A stretch of DNA of 64,000 nt from Bathynomus jamesi (taxonomy: Eukaryota > Arthropoda > Malacostraca > Isopoda > Cirolanidae), in the NCBI GenBank assembly GCA_023014485.1, contig JAJOZX010005775.1, positions 113,501 to 177,500 of the forward strand. The letters run 5' to 3'. Of the stretch, positions 20,130 to 31,228 are shown one piece after another (position 1 is the first letter of the stretch; each line of letters starts with the position of its first letter). Position numbers and translations under genes: made by a program. The notes below the pieces were generated by a model. The model was not told where the DNA came from. It saw only the letters and a program-made list of their open reading frames with translations, and did no database searches.

Positions 20130-22000
20130 AAAATTATTTAATACTTTGCGTGTCCACCTTTTGCTTGAATGACTTTAATGATCGTTTTTGGGTATTTTTC
20201 TACAAAGTTTCGATATTTCTCAGTAGAAATTTTAACCCATTCTTCAAAAGAAAATTGTTGCAATTCATTCAGATTCGAAGAGTTTCTCTTGCGGACAGCT
20301 TTTTTTCAAATCCAACCATAAATTCTCGATTAAATTGAGATCTGGACGTTGACTAGACCAGAGTTTTTCAAACTTTCTGAAGCCACGGAACTTTTATTTA
20401 AAAAAAAAAAAATTCACGGAACCTTGACCAACAGGTAAAATTTTAATGATATAAGACAAATGGTAATAAAACATAATTTATGCTCACTGCAGTTTATTTA
20501 TGTAATTTATGAAATTTACATATACAGTTATATATTTTTTTGTGTGAAATTCATATAAGTTTAGAAAATTTCAAGAAAAAAAGACAATTTACTTTTATTG
20601 ACCTATTTATTTTAAACTCCCCTCCCCACATTACTGTCAGCATAAAATAAATTGTAAGTATAAAAAAATTATATTTGTAAAATTAAAGTTTTCAATGCAA
20701 AATAATTAAAAATGAGGAATTTTACAGTTACTGAGGAATAATTTTAATAGCTAATCAAACAAATAAATGTTCAATGACTTGGATGTGATTGCTTTTCTTT
20801 GGATAAAAGTTCAATATTACATTACTGTCATCATAACTTCCGTGATCATAACTTCCGTGAACTGAGAAAACTAAACCTAAAAACATAGAAAAACTCACCA
20901 AATCAATCAGACCAGTGCTTGTGGTCATCAGCTGTTTTGTTTACAAAATCGGCTTCTGTTTCTTACTGTGGCTGCAAGAGGGCAACACTTATTCTTGATA
21001 TCTCATCGTTTGAATTAAAATTCTCTCTCTCGCCCAGTCTCTCTTTGCCTACACCTTTCAAAACACAATCACTGAATTCGCAGAATATATATCGTAAATT
21101 CATCCATGCCAGTTGATATTATTTTATCCTACCTCTCTCTCCTTCTCAGTCTCTCATGACATGCCCCAAGGAACCCCATCAAGTTCTCGCGGAACACAGT
21201 TTGAAAACCCCTGGACTAGACCACTCGTGAAGCTTGAAATTCTTTTATTGAAACTAACCATTTCATGTTGCTCTTACTTTTATGTTTTGGATCATTATCT
21301 TGTTACAGTATCCAACAGTATCTTCGAATTCAAGATTTCATTGATGATAAACTTTCTTGGATCAGAAGCACTAAAGCATCCCCAAAGAAACAAACTACCA
21401 CCACCATGTTTAACCGTAGAAAGGGTTTTTTTCCTCAAATGCATTATTTGATTTTCGCCAAACATACGGTTGCTCGTTGTTCCTGAATAATTTAATGTTG
21501 GTCTCGTCTGTCCATAGAACTTTCTTACAGAATGCAAATCCATCATTTTGATGATCCTTGGCGTACTTTAATCGGGCTTCTTTGTGCACTTTTTGTAGTA
21601 GAGGTTTTCTTCATGCAATTCTTCCACGCATACCATTCTTTTTCAATGTACGACTTACAGTAGAGGGATGGACATCGATCTTAGTCTTAATGTTTGGCAT
21701 ATATCACCCGCAGTCACTCGTGGATTAGCAGCAGCCATTCTTTCACTCCGTCTAGCTGTACATTCTAAAATTTTGTAAGGTCGTCCACACCTTGGTACAG
21801 GTTTAATTGTTCCAAAACCTTTCCATCTCTTTATAACCGCAGCAATTGTCGTAAATAAAATTCTAAGTTCTTCTCCTATCCTTCTATGACTCTTTCCAAA
21901 CTCGTGTGCAACAATAACAGATCTCTTAAGATCTGTAGACAGCTCTTTATCACGACGACCATTGTTTATTAATGGCTTGTTCAGTCATCTGTCTTCCATG
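20130..22000 (-). pseudogene. Tc1-like transposase, interrupted
   Basis: Minus-strand frames from about 22000 carry a decayed N-terminus with many stops, then KVLWTDETNIKLFRNNEQPY-like sequence with the first catalytic Asp, and VKHGGGSLFLWGCFSASDPR. After the hAT MITE the third block continues (RPDLNLIENLWLDLKK) and ends with VIQAKGGHAKY near 20130. Coding identity is clear, but stops, frameshifts and the insertion disable it. Confidence 0.8.
20359..21213. mobile_element. Non-autonomous hAT (MITE) inserted in the Tc1
   Basis: The ends are CAGAGTTTTTCAAAC and GTTTGAAAACCCCTG, TIRs with few mismatches. GACTAGAC is duplicated exactly on each side (20351-20358 and 21214-21221), an 8 bp hAT target duplication. 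The interior is AT-rich and has no transposase. It splits the coding frame of the surrounding Tc1 transposase near its third catalytic block. Confidence 0.92.
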
Positions 22001-22359
22001 AAGATTCACAGAGAAAATTCTAGAATTCAGAACTGCGAACAGTCTCTAATCAATAAACAGCCAACTGCTGATAAAAGTTTTAAATTCTTCAAGCCTAAGG
22101 TGGACAAACAAAGTATTAAATAATTTTGTAAATAAATGTACGAAAACTTTTGCAATTTAACTTTCTTATTTTCTTCAAATTCTTTGATGTTTTACATTAT
22201 ATATTGGAATTAAACTTAATTTTTATTTGTTAAATTCTTCCAAACAAACGGTCAACTTTTCATAACTATTGTATGCATAGTACAAAAGATAAGGACGAAT
22301 ATAACTGAAATATTTCTATGTACAAATGCTGATCAGCGCCACTGTATTTACGTGAGTAT

Positions 22360-23085
22360 GATATGCAAGAGGTTAAGAGTTTTGTGGGGGGGTGCGAGAG
22401 AAGATTGTTGAAAGTGAATGTGGATAAGAGCAAGTTATTGATTGTGGAGAGGGGGGAAAATTTGGACTGTCATGTGATGATCAATGAAGAAACACTGGAG
22501 GTGGTAGTCTTTTAAGTATCTGGGATGTGCGAAACAAAAGTACGAAAGCGAATTAAGTTAATGGTAGGGTGAATCAAGGAAGAAAGGTAGCGGGTGCGTT
22601 GAAAGCGGCTGAGAAAGCGGGGACTGGATCAAGATGCTGTAAGGTGTTTATATGAAAATGTGTTACTACCGACCCTTTCGTATAGTCTGAAACAGTGGCA
22701 CAGCATGAAAGGGGGAAGTCAAGATTAAGAGCGGCAGAGATGTATAATCTGAAAAGTGCGTGGCGTGAGTCTGATTGATAGAGTAAGAAATCGTGTGGTT
22801 CTGAACAGACGTAGTGTTTAGAAGCCAGTGGAAGTGAAAATTGTGGAAAGTGTGTTAAGGTGGTTTAGACATGTTGAAAGAATGGAAAATGACAGAGTTG
22901 TAAAAAGAGTGTATACGAGTGTTTGCGAAGGTAGAAGGAGGAGAGGAAGGCCGAGAAGATGGATGGACATGATGAATGACTGCATAAGGAAACATGGACT
23001 TGATCTAGGTGATCTAGTTGGGCTGGAGGAAGTTTGTTGGAAGTATATAAGTTCGGGACACACTTTTATTTTTGACAAGGCCTAG
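22360..23085 (+). pseudogene. Non-LTR retrotransposon RT fragment (C-terminal)
   Basis: A plus-strand remnant of a reverse transcriptase thumb and C-terminal region. It shows KVNVDKSKLLIVERGENLD, then GRKVAGALKAAEKAG, then a 85-residue open part (ESVLRWFRHVERMENDRVVK, GRRRRGRPRRWMDMMND). The block Arg-Trp-x-Gly-His-x-Arg followed by Arg-Arg-x-Gly-Arg-Pro is the usual end of LINE polymerases. Frameshifts occur near 22510-22700. The upstream polymerase core and endonuclease are missing, a 5' truncation. Confidence 0.75.
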
Positions 23086-23615
23086 AAGCGCAATCACACG
23101 TGTCGCATGACGTATAGTGTGGAGTTTTGTCATGGGGACGGTGCTGGTCCACTAGGACGCCTGTGTGGATGGGTGTCTACGCTTTACATTTTTGCCTTTT
23201 CTTTTCACTACCTTCTGTACTTTCCATCCGGGTTGTTTATGCCTTCTCACCCCAAATCCTTGGGAGATTAGTTTTCTTTTTATAATGTATGTATGTACGA
23301 GTGTATTTATGTATGTATGTATGTATGTACCATGAAGCAGTAGCACGCGAATCAGTTTGGAAACCGTTGAATTAAATCATGGAAAATGTTAGATACGCTC
23401 TACATCGGATGGTGTGATCGACCTTACTAAAGGTTCGTTTCGTGTAATGCATTTCGGTTTCACTTAAAAACAACTACTGATTGGGCACTTAAGTGTGCAC
23501 ATTGCATGACATTTTTATAACTGATTAGCGTATTACCTGTACACATTCATAGTTTATATAAACAACATAAATCTTATAATTTTAGAACTACTTAAATATT
23601 CTTTCATACTGTTTC
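23086..23615. other. Intron sequence with short GTAT repeats
   Basis: The 3' remainder of the LINE fragment and a short (GTAT)n run near 23287-23330. No gene or structured RNA was seen. Confidence 0.5.
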
Positions 23616-23621
23616 ACTTAC

Positions 23622-23861
23622 TAACACAATGTAAGGAGCAACAATCTTTTCCTAATAACTGGATATCTGAACAGTTCGATGAAACTCAAATAAGAAAATA
23701 CAGGTCCCTTAGATTTTTCATTATCTACAAATCTTTTTGAAGTCTTTTGAAGATCGTCCGGGAACTCTCTTCCATTAATTTTTGCTATTCTCTGGAATGC
23801 TTTTATAGCTTCTTCTACACGACCTCTCGACAACAGCCATCTTGGAGACTCTGGGAAGAAC
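23622..23861 (-). CDS. SLC22-like transporter exon (PESPRWL loop)
   Basis: The acceptor is TTTCAAG and the donor GTAAGT. The exon begins WFFPESPRWLLSRGRVEEA, the hallmark of the large cytoplasmic loop between membrane segments 6 and 7 in SLC22 and related carriers. The helical loop follows (IKAFQRIAKINGREFPDDL), then the start of segment 7 (YPVIRKRLLLLTLC). It ends two bases into a Tyr codon that is finished 8.9 kb away, across an intron packed with transposons. Confidence 0.94.
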
Positions 23862-24036
23862 CTTGAAAACGAGCAAGAAAACAAATTAAAATTATTTTGA
23901 AAGTTTCCAAATTAAATTTTATTTTGATTTCAAGCAAAATACTTATCCTTGAGAAAAAGGTATCTCAGCTAGGATGGCATTAAAACTTACTAACGATTTA
24001 GTGGACAAATTAACATAGAACTAGTATTAAGCTTAC

Positions 24037-24205
24037 CACCATATTGCTAAGAAGGGAAAGAAAGGTATTGACGTTACTATTCCCAGTAATATCCAGTCTC
24101 GTGTTAACCAAGCCAAAAGGGGAACTAAGCACATTCCAACAGTCCACATTATGAAACATACTGAAGTAATCTGGGCTCTCATGTTTCCCGACACTTGCTC
24201 CATAA
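24037..24205 (-). CDS. SLC22-like transporter exon (TM4-6)
   Basis: The acceptor is ATTTCAG and the donor GTAAGC. It begins with the conserved Glu of the family in VMEQVSGNMRAQI and encodes two membrane segments (ITSVCFIMWTVGMCLVPLLA and DWILLGIVTSIPFFPFLAIW). It ends after two bases of a Trp codon completed by the next exon. Confidence 0.92.
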
Positions 24206-24646
24206 CTGAAATATTAATACGTAGCAAATGGTACAGTAAAAAGCATTGAAGAATGCAAATTCAAGTCAAAACGCGGAAATTTAAACTTTATGCAGTTGGA
24301 TATTTCTAACAAAAATGGTGAAGGTTGCTTCAGCGGGAAAGTAAATACAGATTTATAGAAAGACTTTTTCCTGAATCTTTTACATTGGTAAAACTTTAAA
24401 AAAAAATGACGGCCATAATTTACAATATGTTGTCAGATTAACGAGGCAGCATTTTCTTTATTCTTTTTATAATATTGCTAGGACAGTAATTCTAGATATC
24501 GAAAGTTTGAGTTCTGCCTTAGACTTATCCTCAGAATTTTCTATAGGAGTCTTGCTCATCCTTGGTGGGTCAACTTCTGTAATATAATCCGCGAAGGTAG
24601 TTAAATTCCAAGTGTCAATAACTAAAAAAAACAAATAGTATCTTAC

Positions 24647-24801
24647 CGAATATCAATGTTATTTCTAAATTTGCTGGAAAAGGCATCGAAGACAGGAACA
24701 TTAAAATCAGAGTACCCCATTCTGACGTCACAAACAACCGAGCAATGGCAAACAGCGCGTAAAACTGAGTCGTTACGACCAAAATAAGTTTTCTCCCCCA
24801 A
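24647..24801 (-). CDS. SLC22-like transporter exon (TM2-4)
   Basis: The acceptor is TTTTCAG and the donor GTAAGA. The exon completes the MFS signature of the cytoplasmic loop, GLSDYWGRKL, whose core Gly-x3-Asp-x2-Gly-Arg-Lys is conserved in the superfamily. It then encodes two hydrophobic segments (LILVVTTQFYALFAIARLF and GTLILMFLSSMPFPANLEI). It ends after the first base of a Val codon. Confidence 0.92.
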
Positions 24802-24914
24802 CTGAAAATTTAAAATTTAAAGTTGTAGAAAAAACTACTTTTTTCACCACCTAAATTTGGCGGTCATTATTTATGACTTTGCATTCAAAATAAGACTGCT
24901 AATTGTTCACTAAC

Positions 24915-25077
24915 TAATCTGATAGGCCATTGAAAATCAAAGTCCCAATGACGTTGCCAGCGACACCTGCTGAGAGCCATCTAGCGGAGAAACTGTCCCG
25001 GTCGCATACCCAGTTTCTGCTCGTTGCAAGAGTCCCGTCGTACCAAGTTTTATCGAATTCCCAATCATTTTGACAGG
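24915..25077 (-). CDS. SLC22-like transporter exon (loop end, TM2)
   Basis: The acceptor is TTACAG and the donor GTTAGT. The exon begins inside the Cys/Trp-rich end of the first extracellular loop (CQNDWEFDKTW, then NWVCDRDSFSARWLS) and continues into membrane segment 2 (AGVAGNVIGTLIFNGLSD). The spacing Cys-x4-Trp-x-Phe/Tyr-Asp ... Val-Cys-Asp-Arg-Asp is typical of SLC22. It ends after two bases of a Tyr codon completed by the next exon. It is the most 5' exon I can support. Confidence 0.9.
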
Positions 25078-25954
25078 CTGTAATATGGAAAACGGATGTA
25101 CAGTATATGCTAATGATAAACTAGAATCTAATTTCATAAAAAGTAAACAATGCAAATGGTTAACGGTGAATAATTTATAGCGGTGGTGTCCATCCTTTTA
25201 GAGGAACTGAACTACTTTTAAACTTTGGCCAGGAAACGTGATGTAACGACTACTGCCCGTACTTAACTGCCTTCCATCCCTCATTCCCACCTCTTCCCAC
25301 TTTCATACCTTACAAGTTATATCATATCCTGCGTCATTATTTGTGCTAAACTAAATTGCAAGAAAAGACAAAATTGTACACTTTTCGAAACTAGGATTTA
25401 TTCCAAATACAGTAATTTTTAAAATTTTGATAATATACTCGTAAATTAACTACAAATAAATAAAACTGCGGTTTCTTTTTGTGGTTATTTTCTATAGTTA
25501 TCGTAATTTTGGGAAAATCTTCATGTCTGTCAAGACAGACATGGAGATTTGGATCGACTCAAAAATGTTCTATGATCGACCGGTTGGGCCCTGTAAGTTT
25601 AAACAAAGCGTACTAGTCTTATCATGTCATTCATGAGGTGTCGTACAAAAAAAAAAAATCTACAACTTACTACAACTATTTACTACGTACCAAAGATTTA
25701 TCTTGTAGGAAGCAAGAGAAAGTTATATTGTCAGGATTTCCTTTTATCTGGATGTTATTTACATTTACATTGGAAAACATGAGGCCAAAATTAGGAGACA
25801 AAATTATGAGCCATATCAGACCAACATCTATCCCCCTGAACTACATGATGCAGACTGACCATGGGATTTGCATTTTTTATACATCACTTTAGAGGGCGCT
25901 GCGATTCAATTTTTGTATGAACATTTATCAATGAAATTAAACTTTATGGTAAGA
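25078..25954. other. Upstream intron of the SLC22 gene, no exon found
   Basis: I searched the minus strand for the preceding SLC22 exon (first membrane segment and extracellular loop) and did not find it here. Short plus-strand ORFs such as 25638-25892 look like chance. Confidence 0.5.
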
Positions 25955-25962
25955 CTTCCTTG

Positions 25963-26028
25963 CAGTGGCGGCTCGTGACTTTCAGTTATGGGGGTGCTGC
26001 CTCAGAAATTGCGAACAATTGTGTCGAT

Positions 26029-26059
<31 letters not shown>

Positions 26060-28819
26060 AAGTCGAATAGATAAATAGATAACTAATCACTACTCAGTCA
26101 TAAAAATAAGTAAAATAGTATCATAAAATCAATTATAGGGTACTTACGCTTAACGGGTAATTTCGAATTTGCCAAAAATTTTATTTATAAACAAATTCCA
26201 TTCTTCTGTTTTTATTCTGAGCGAAAAGGTCTATTACTTTTTCATTTAAATTCTGTGTACTGTTGATCAAATTTTTCTCTATTGAAATCATTGCAAGAGC
26301 ATTTAGTCTTTCCTAATTCATAGTGCTCCTTAAGAACGTCTTTATTCTTTTTAATGTTGAATGGCAGCGTTCGGCCTCGGATGTAGTCATGGGGATGGTC
26401 AAAAGAATTTTTATGAGCTTAGCTAGTTCTCCAAGAACATCTACTAGATTATTTTCAGTGATAAATTTCAGCAGATCAATTAACCTGTCGTAATTGTGCA
26501 TATCAGGTCTACTGTAGAAAACTTGTAGTTCAGTAAGAAGCTTTTCTTTTTCAATCATGGGATATGCCTCAGTGGTCACCGTTACCTCTTCCATAGGCCT
26601 GTTCATATTATAGCTATCGAAGTTTTCCTTGGTAAACAGCTTAGCAGCTACTAATTGTTTGGTAAATGAATACCTCTCAGCTATGTCAACACATATGCAG
26701 TCGCACACTTCCTTTGCTTCAATCATGAGTGTTTTTGAAGGATTTTCACAGTACTCCGAATTTCTTATTTTTAAAATGGCATTGTTGAAGTTTGCTATAT
26801 ATTCTTGTACTTTACATGAGTCAATAGCTCGAGATTGCATTTGATTGTAAATGACTTCTACGTGAGGCATTATCTGATGAAAAAGTTTCGACCAGAAGAT
26901 GAAGTTTTCTTTATTCAAAACGTGCAAAATTCCTGTTGCTTCTGAAATGGTTTGATCTGTGTTTGCTGTCGACTGTATTTCTTCAAGGCATTTTTTTAAG
27001 GGTTCGAAATTTTCATAGACGCGGTTTACGGTGCGTATATGAAAATTCCATCTAGTAGGGGATGGACGAGGAATGCGGCTGGCCATATGTTTGCTTAAGA
27101 TAGAGAGACGAAGTGGTGACCTGTAGAAAAATGTTGGTATAGCCAAGAGGTTAGAAAAGAATATTCTTGAATTTCGGGTAGTACTTGCTGCATTTTTCAT
27201 AATCAGATTCAGTTGGTGGGCATAACAGTGAATGAAGTGTGCATTATTGTAAACTTCTTTAATTTTAGCCCGAACTCCCCTTTTTTTCCTTTCATGACAT
27301 TTGCGCCATCAAATGTCTGAGCAATTAGTTTCTGCTTGTTTCCTTCGAGAAGAATATCTAGCTGATCTAGAATGCACTTAGATAGTCCTTCTGCCGTTTG
27401 ATTTTCCGGAGTAAAGAAACCCCAGAAGCGCTCAAAGACTTCCTCATTCAGCTCGTATCTCAGAACAATTACCATTTGAGTGTGTTCAGAAACATCAGTT
27501 GTGTCATCAGCCATGACCGCCACAAACGAAGCTTCTTTAATTTCTTTTTTTATTTGATTGCGGGATACCTGCAGCACACAGTCAAGAATATCATTCTGAA
27601 TGGTTTTAGAAACGCTCTTGAAGACTGTGTTGCTTTCTAAATGTTTTTTCAAATCGGGATCTAATTTTGATGCGAAATTAATTAATCCCCTGAATACACC
27701 TGGATTTGCCGAATCATCTTTTTCATCATGTCTACGTAAAGAAATCTCAAAATTTCCGCAGAATTTAATGCAGTCTATTATTTTCGACAATATTTCACGA
27801 TTTTTGGTAACTTTGTTATTATGTTCGATAATCGAGAGTTTGTAAGCCTCACTAAGTTTTTCTTTGATATTTACCGTTCCTAAAAGTGACAGGGAAATCA
27901 CATTATCAATATGCTTCTTTGAACGCTCATGCTTTTCAGTTTTTTCTTTCATTTTGTTTATATTTGTAAAACCACTTTTTGTCCACGTCAAGTCACCACC
28001 GAGTAGTAGACACGGGAAACAAAATAATGCATTTTTAACTTTACAACCACAAAGCCAACTTTTTCTTTGGTACCATTCTGAATTAAAACTACGAATATAT
28101 TTCTTATTGTTACTTATTCCGGGCTGAGATATTTGAATTTCGGGTGTAGGGCGTCCTTCAGTTTTAATAGCTATTTTTTCTTGAAGAGATAACTGTGAAA
28201 AATTACGAGACTGAATTTTACTCACTGTCACCCGACTCACTTCTGGGGCTAGCGCAGCCATGATAATAGAATAGGCGCCTAGTTAAAATTTCAAAAAACA
28301 AAAAGTCACTTGCGAAAAAAATATTCTAAGAAATGAAAGCTGTATATTGTAAATAATCCAATTATTATATAATTAACTTCAATCTCACGACAAAAAATAA
28401 ATGATAACGAATCATTGATAAATGAAATTCGGAAATTAAATTTCGAATTAGCAAACGATACAGCAACACAACTACCACGTCAAACAAACAAATCGGTACT
28501 GCTCTGTCCACAGTGCTTTGGATCCTCTTAAACCCGCGATTCTGACTCGCTCTTCGTACGTCCGCCACCGAGGTTTCAAGCGTTTCGAACAAAATCTGGA
28601 ACTGTTAAGTACGCAGTTCCACGGGAAGGCTGAAGCTACTTTCGTGATTCATTCGTTTGGCATTGAAATAGTTTAAGGAAAAATGGATATAATCTGATTT
28701 AAAAATTCAAAGTTCATTGAAAAAACAATCAGAGAGGCTATTTTAAATATTTAAATATAAAGATCATAAGATCATGGGGATGCTGCAGTTCCACAGTGCC
28801 TACCTGCGAGCCGCTCCTG
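25963..28819 (-). mobile_element. hAT element (ZMYM1-like), near complete
   Basis: The left end CAGTGGCGGCTCGTGAC and the right end (reverse complement) CAGGAGCGGCTCGCAGG are TIRs. CTTCCTTG is duplicated exactly at 25955-25962 and 28820-28827. The 2857 bp element carries a single transposase gene on the minus strand, preserved in full length except for one frameshift and one stop. A short (TA)n/(GA)n run lies near 26030. Confidence 0.93.
26181..28261 (-). pseudogene. hAT transposase, ZMYM1-like (TTF/DUF4371)
   Basis: It starts MAALAPEVSRVTVSKIQSRN. A TTF-type zinc finger follows (WYQRKSWLCGCKVKNALFCF, PCLLL), then the DUF4371/RNase H-like core with the first catalytic Asp in SFVAVMADDTTDVSEHTQM and the second around IAQTFDGANVMKGKKG. 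A one-base shift in the A/G run near 27290 breaks the frame. The next frame carries SPTRWNFHIRTVNRVYENF and the dimerisation end TIPMTTSEAERCHSTLKRIK. A TAG at 26313 truncates the last ~45 residues, which remain readable to 26181. About 690 residues in all, with only two lesions: recently dead. Confidence 0.9.
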
Positions 28820-28927
28820 CTTCCTTGTAGGTTTTGTTAAGACTTCGTAGGTCGGCTTTGATATTACCTCATTAATCTTAAAAAGCATGGATTGAGAATT
28901 TATTGATGGAATCAGCTGAAGAAAGCT

Positions 28928-29240
28928 AGTAGTACTACCGCAAAAAGGTTGAGTACAATTGCAATGCAACATCGCAACTTCCAATAGTGCATGCAACATT
29001 GCAACTGGCAGCATTTCAATATTGCAGCATTGCATGACACATGATGAGTGTTTTTTAACCTCCCCTTCTCCCCCTTCCCCCCTAAAAAAATGTACGTGTG
29101 TGTGATCTCCAACGGGTAACCTAACCTAGCTGCCCCCCCCAAAAATGTGTATGCATGTATAGAAAAATTTATTTTATATATATACGAGTTGTATGTGAAT
29201 TCCAATGGTATCCTAACCTAAGGCGGCTCACGCCCCCAAA
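28928..29240 (+). repeat. Left terminal repeat of the outer element
   Basis: After AGTAGTACTACCGC it is rich in ATTGCA/TGCAA motifs, then has a C-rich run. Two related units end GGGTAACCTAACCTA and GTATCCTAACCTA (near 29117 and 29207). The matching inverted copy is at 49672-49836. Confidence 0.65.
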
Positions 29241-29249
29241 AGTATATAC

Positions 29250-29250
29250 A

Positions 29251-29297
<47 letters not shown>

Positions 29298-29660
29298 TGT
29301 GGGTGTGTGGGTAGTCTAAACCCAAGGAGAGAGAGAAGATCCATCCATTCGTAGCCATGGAGCATCGCATAATGGTGTCTTCAGCATCACGTACAGCTGG
29401 CTTAGAAGGCAGCCATGCCACAGCCGGTCGTACGGCGTAATCGGTTGTTTGGCAGTTTTTTTAGATGGCAAACAACCAACCGACACAGTTTATTGGATTA
29501 TATATGCATATATAAGCTAACTGGACCGCAACCACTACTCATATCAAACTCTTAAGGTAAAATGGGGGGCTTCATGGTTGATTTCAGATCCCCGCCAGTC
29601 GAAACAGCCAGAGAATACATCCAGTCGGTTGAGACACACACGCAAACACACACTATATCG

Positions 29661-29712
<52 letters not shown>

Positions 29713-29792
29713 TTTATTTCCATTGATGTTTGCTTAAAAGGTGTAAATAAAACATAGCTACAGTGTTCTGACTATTTAATATATATTTAAAT

Positions 29793-29856
<64 letters not shown>

Positions 29857-30241
29857 GTGCAAAAACAGTGATAATACGAATTACATTTACACCAAAAATG
29901 TGACAGCCGTAGAGTAGAATTACATTAAAAACAGGAACAAATGGTGTTATTTAAGGGTAGCTTATTCATTTTTCACCTTTTACCCCGCATTAAAGAAGAA
30001 TTATTTGAAACATGTTTTTGTCTTAATATGATATATCCAAATTTATCTTTAAATTATATTCTAAAAAAATATTCATTTAATTGTTAATCCACATTTTAAT
30101 TTTAGTGGTAACCTATTTATTTTTTATCTTTTACCATGCATTAAAGATTCTACCATATCCCCAATTATTATTATTATTAATATTTGTCATATGGAGTATG
30201 GTGAACCAATAAACGTTTTCATTTTCATATAAAAGTGATTC

Positions 30242-30290
<49 letters not shown>
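29250..30290. repeat. Four (AT)n arrays
   Basis: AT dinucleotide arrays lie at about 29252-29294, 29661-29710, 29800-29852 and 30246-30288. DNA between them has no coding signal. They lie within the outer large-TIR interval. Confidence 0.85.
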
Positions 30291-31228
30291 CAAACAACCA
30301 CAGAAAAAAGGAAAAAGAAACACGAAACCAACCTGAAAACGTCTGTTTGTAGCTTCTTAACTTCGACATTACTGTATTATTTTTAATATAATTTTAAACC
30401 AGCTTTTTGGATCATATTAAATCTTATTGTTCAAGACACAATATGTCCAAGAAATAATGGTGCAAAAATAATTAATTGACTAAAATATATACATATTTTT
30501 CCTTCTACCAAGGTGACTGCTTACGATGTCCATTTACTTTAAGTAAATGTTAAACTGAGCAGCCTAGCTCAAGCCAACATCTCCGATATAGCCGAATATC
30601 ACAGGTTATGCAGAATGAACAATTCCCTGGGTACCCGTGATACCAACCACCATCTTTTTACGCTTCAATTAACATATTCTCTCTCTCTCTCTCTGCTTGA
30701 TAAAAACTTAGTGGCCGCCCACTAAAACTCGTTCAACCAATGAATGATCTACATTCTGAAAGTGCGGGGCGAGGGAAAGGCTTTTCTTCAGCAACAGTAT
30801 GCTCCATTCTAGGAGTGTCTTCTCCATGTTCTATAAAATAAGTAGCACCGACGTATGTGAAACATTTTAGTGCTGGAGAAGCATTTCATGTGTTGCGTAC
30901 AAACTTATAACCAAGAATGCAGTCTGACGATCACCCCATCATCAGGTTGTAAGTAATTCTACTTCGTGTATTCTCTGTTTTAAATATAAAGTAGTAGTCT
31001 CATTCAATAGTGCTCTATGTGAAATATATAGAAGTTAATTCGTCTGTATTAACATTTGTGTAGAAGTATGTTTTGTCAAGTTTTGTGATTACTGATTTTG
31101 TGATTTTGTGTTTGTCTTATTGTGATTATGCCCAATTTTATCATTTTATTGTTTTATCTCAAGGGCCGATTCTTCCATATACAAATGCCTAACCATACTT
31201 CGCCGCCGGTACACCTCTACCCTCTACG
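30290..31228. other. 5' flank of the CR1 element
   Basis: No gene was seen. A (CT)n run lies at 30678-30694. A short block near 30600-30650 (GCAGAATGAACAATTCCCTG) shares words with SINE-like DNA at 17290-17330. It may include the CR1 5' UTR. Confidence 0.45.

Larger units (their letters stand above)
20059..22197 (-). mobile_element. Tc1-like element with ~110 bp TIRs
   Basis: The left end ATGTAAGACATCAAAGAATT and the right end AATTCTTTGATGTTTTACAT pair over ~110 bp, including GTACATTTACTTGCAAAATT near the inner edge. Inside, on the minus strand, is a decayed Tc1 transposase interrupted by an 855 bp hAT-type MITE. Confidence 0.88.
8095..25077 (-). other. SLC22-like transporter gene, 3' seven exons (gene span)
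   Basis: Seven exons on the minus strand join in phase through canonical GT-AG sites into 445 residues plus stop: 24915-25077, 24647-24801, 24037-24205, 23622-23861, 14537-14748, 8557-8741 and 8095-8310. The product is a major facilitator of the SLC22 (organic cation/anion transporter) family, a plasma-membrane carrier with twelve membrane segments. The window has the end of the large extracellular loop and membrane segments ~2-12. The start codon, membrane segment 1 and most of the loop must lie on exons above 25077 that I could not find. Introns are 113, 441, 175, 8873, 5795 and 246 bp; the two longest hold nearly all the transposons at 8.8-23.1 kb. No stop, frameshift or splice defect is seen, so this is probably the one functional host gene. 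The exact paralogue and substrate cannot be named. Confidence 0.93.

Noticed and set aside
25638..25892. Missing 5' exon of the SLC22 gene
   Set aside because: It is on the wrong strand and lacks family motifs or matching splice phase.
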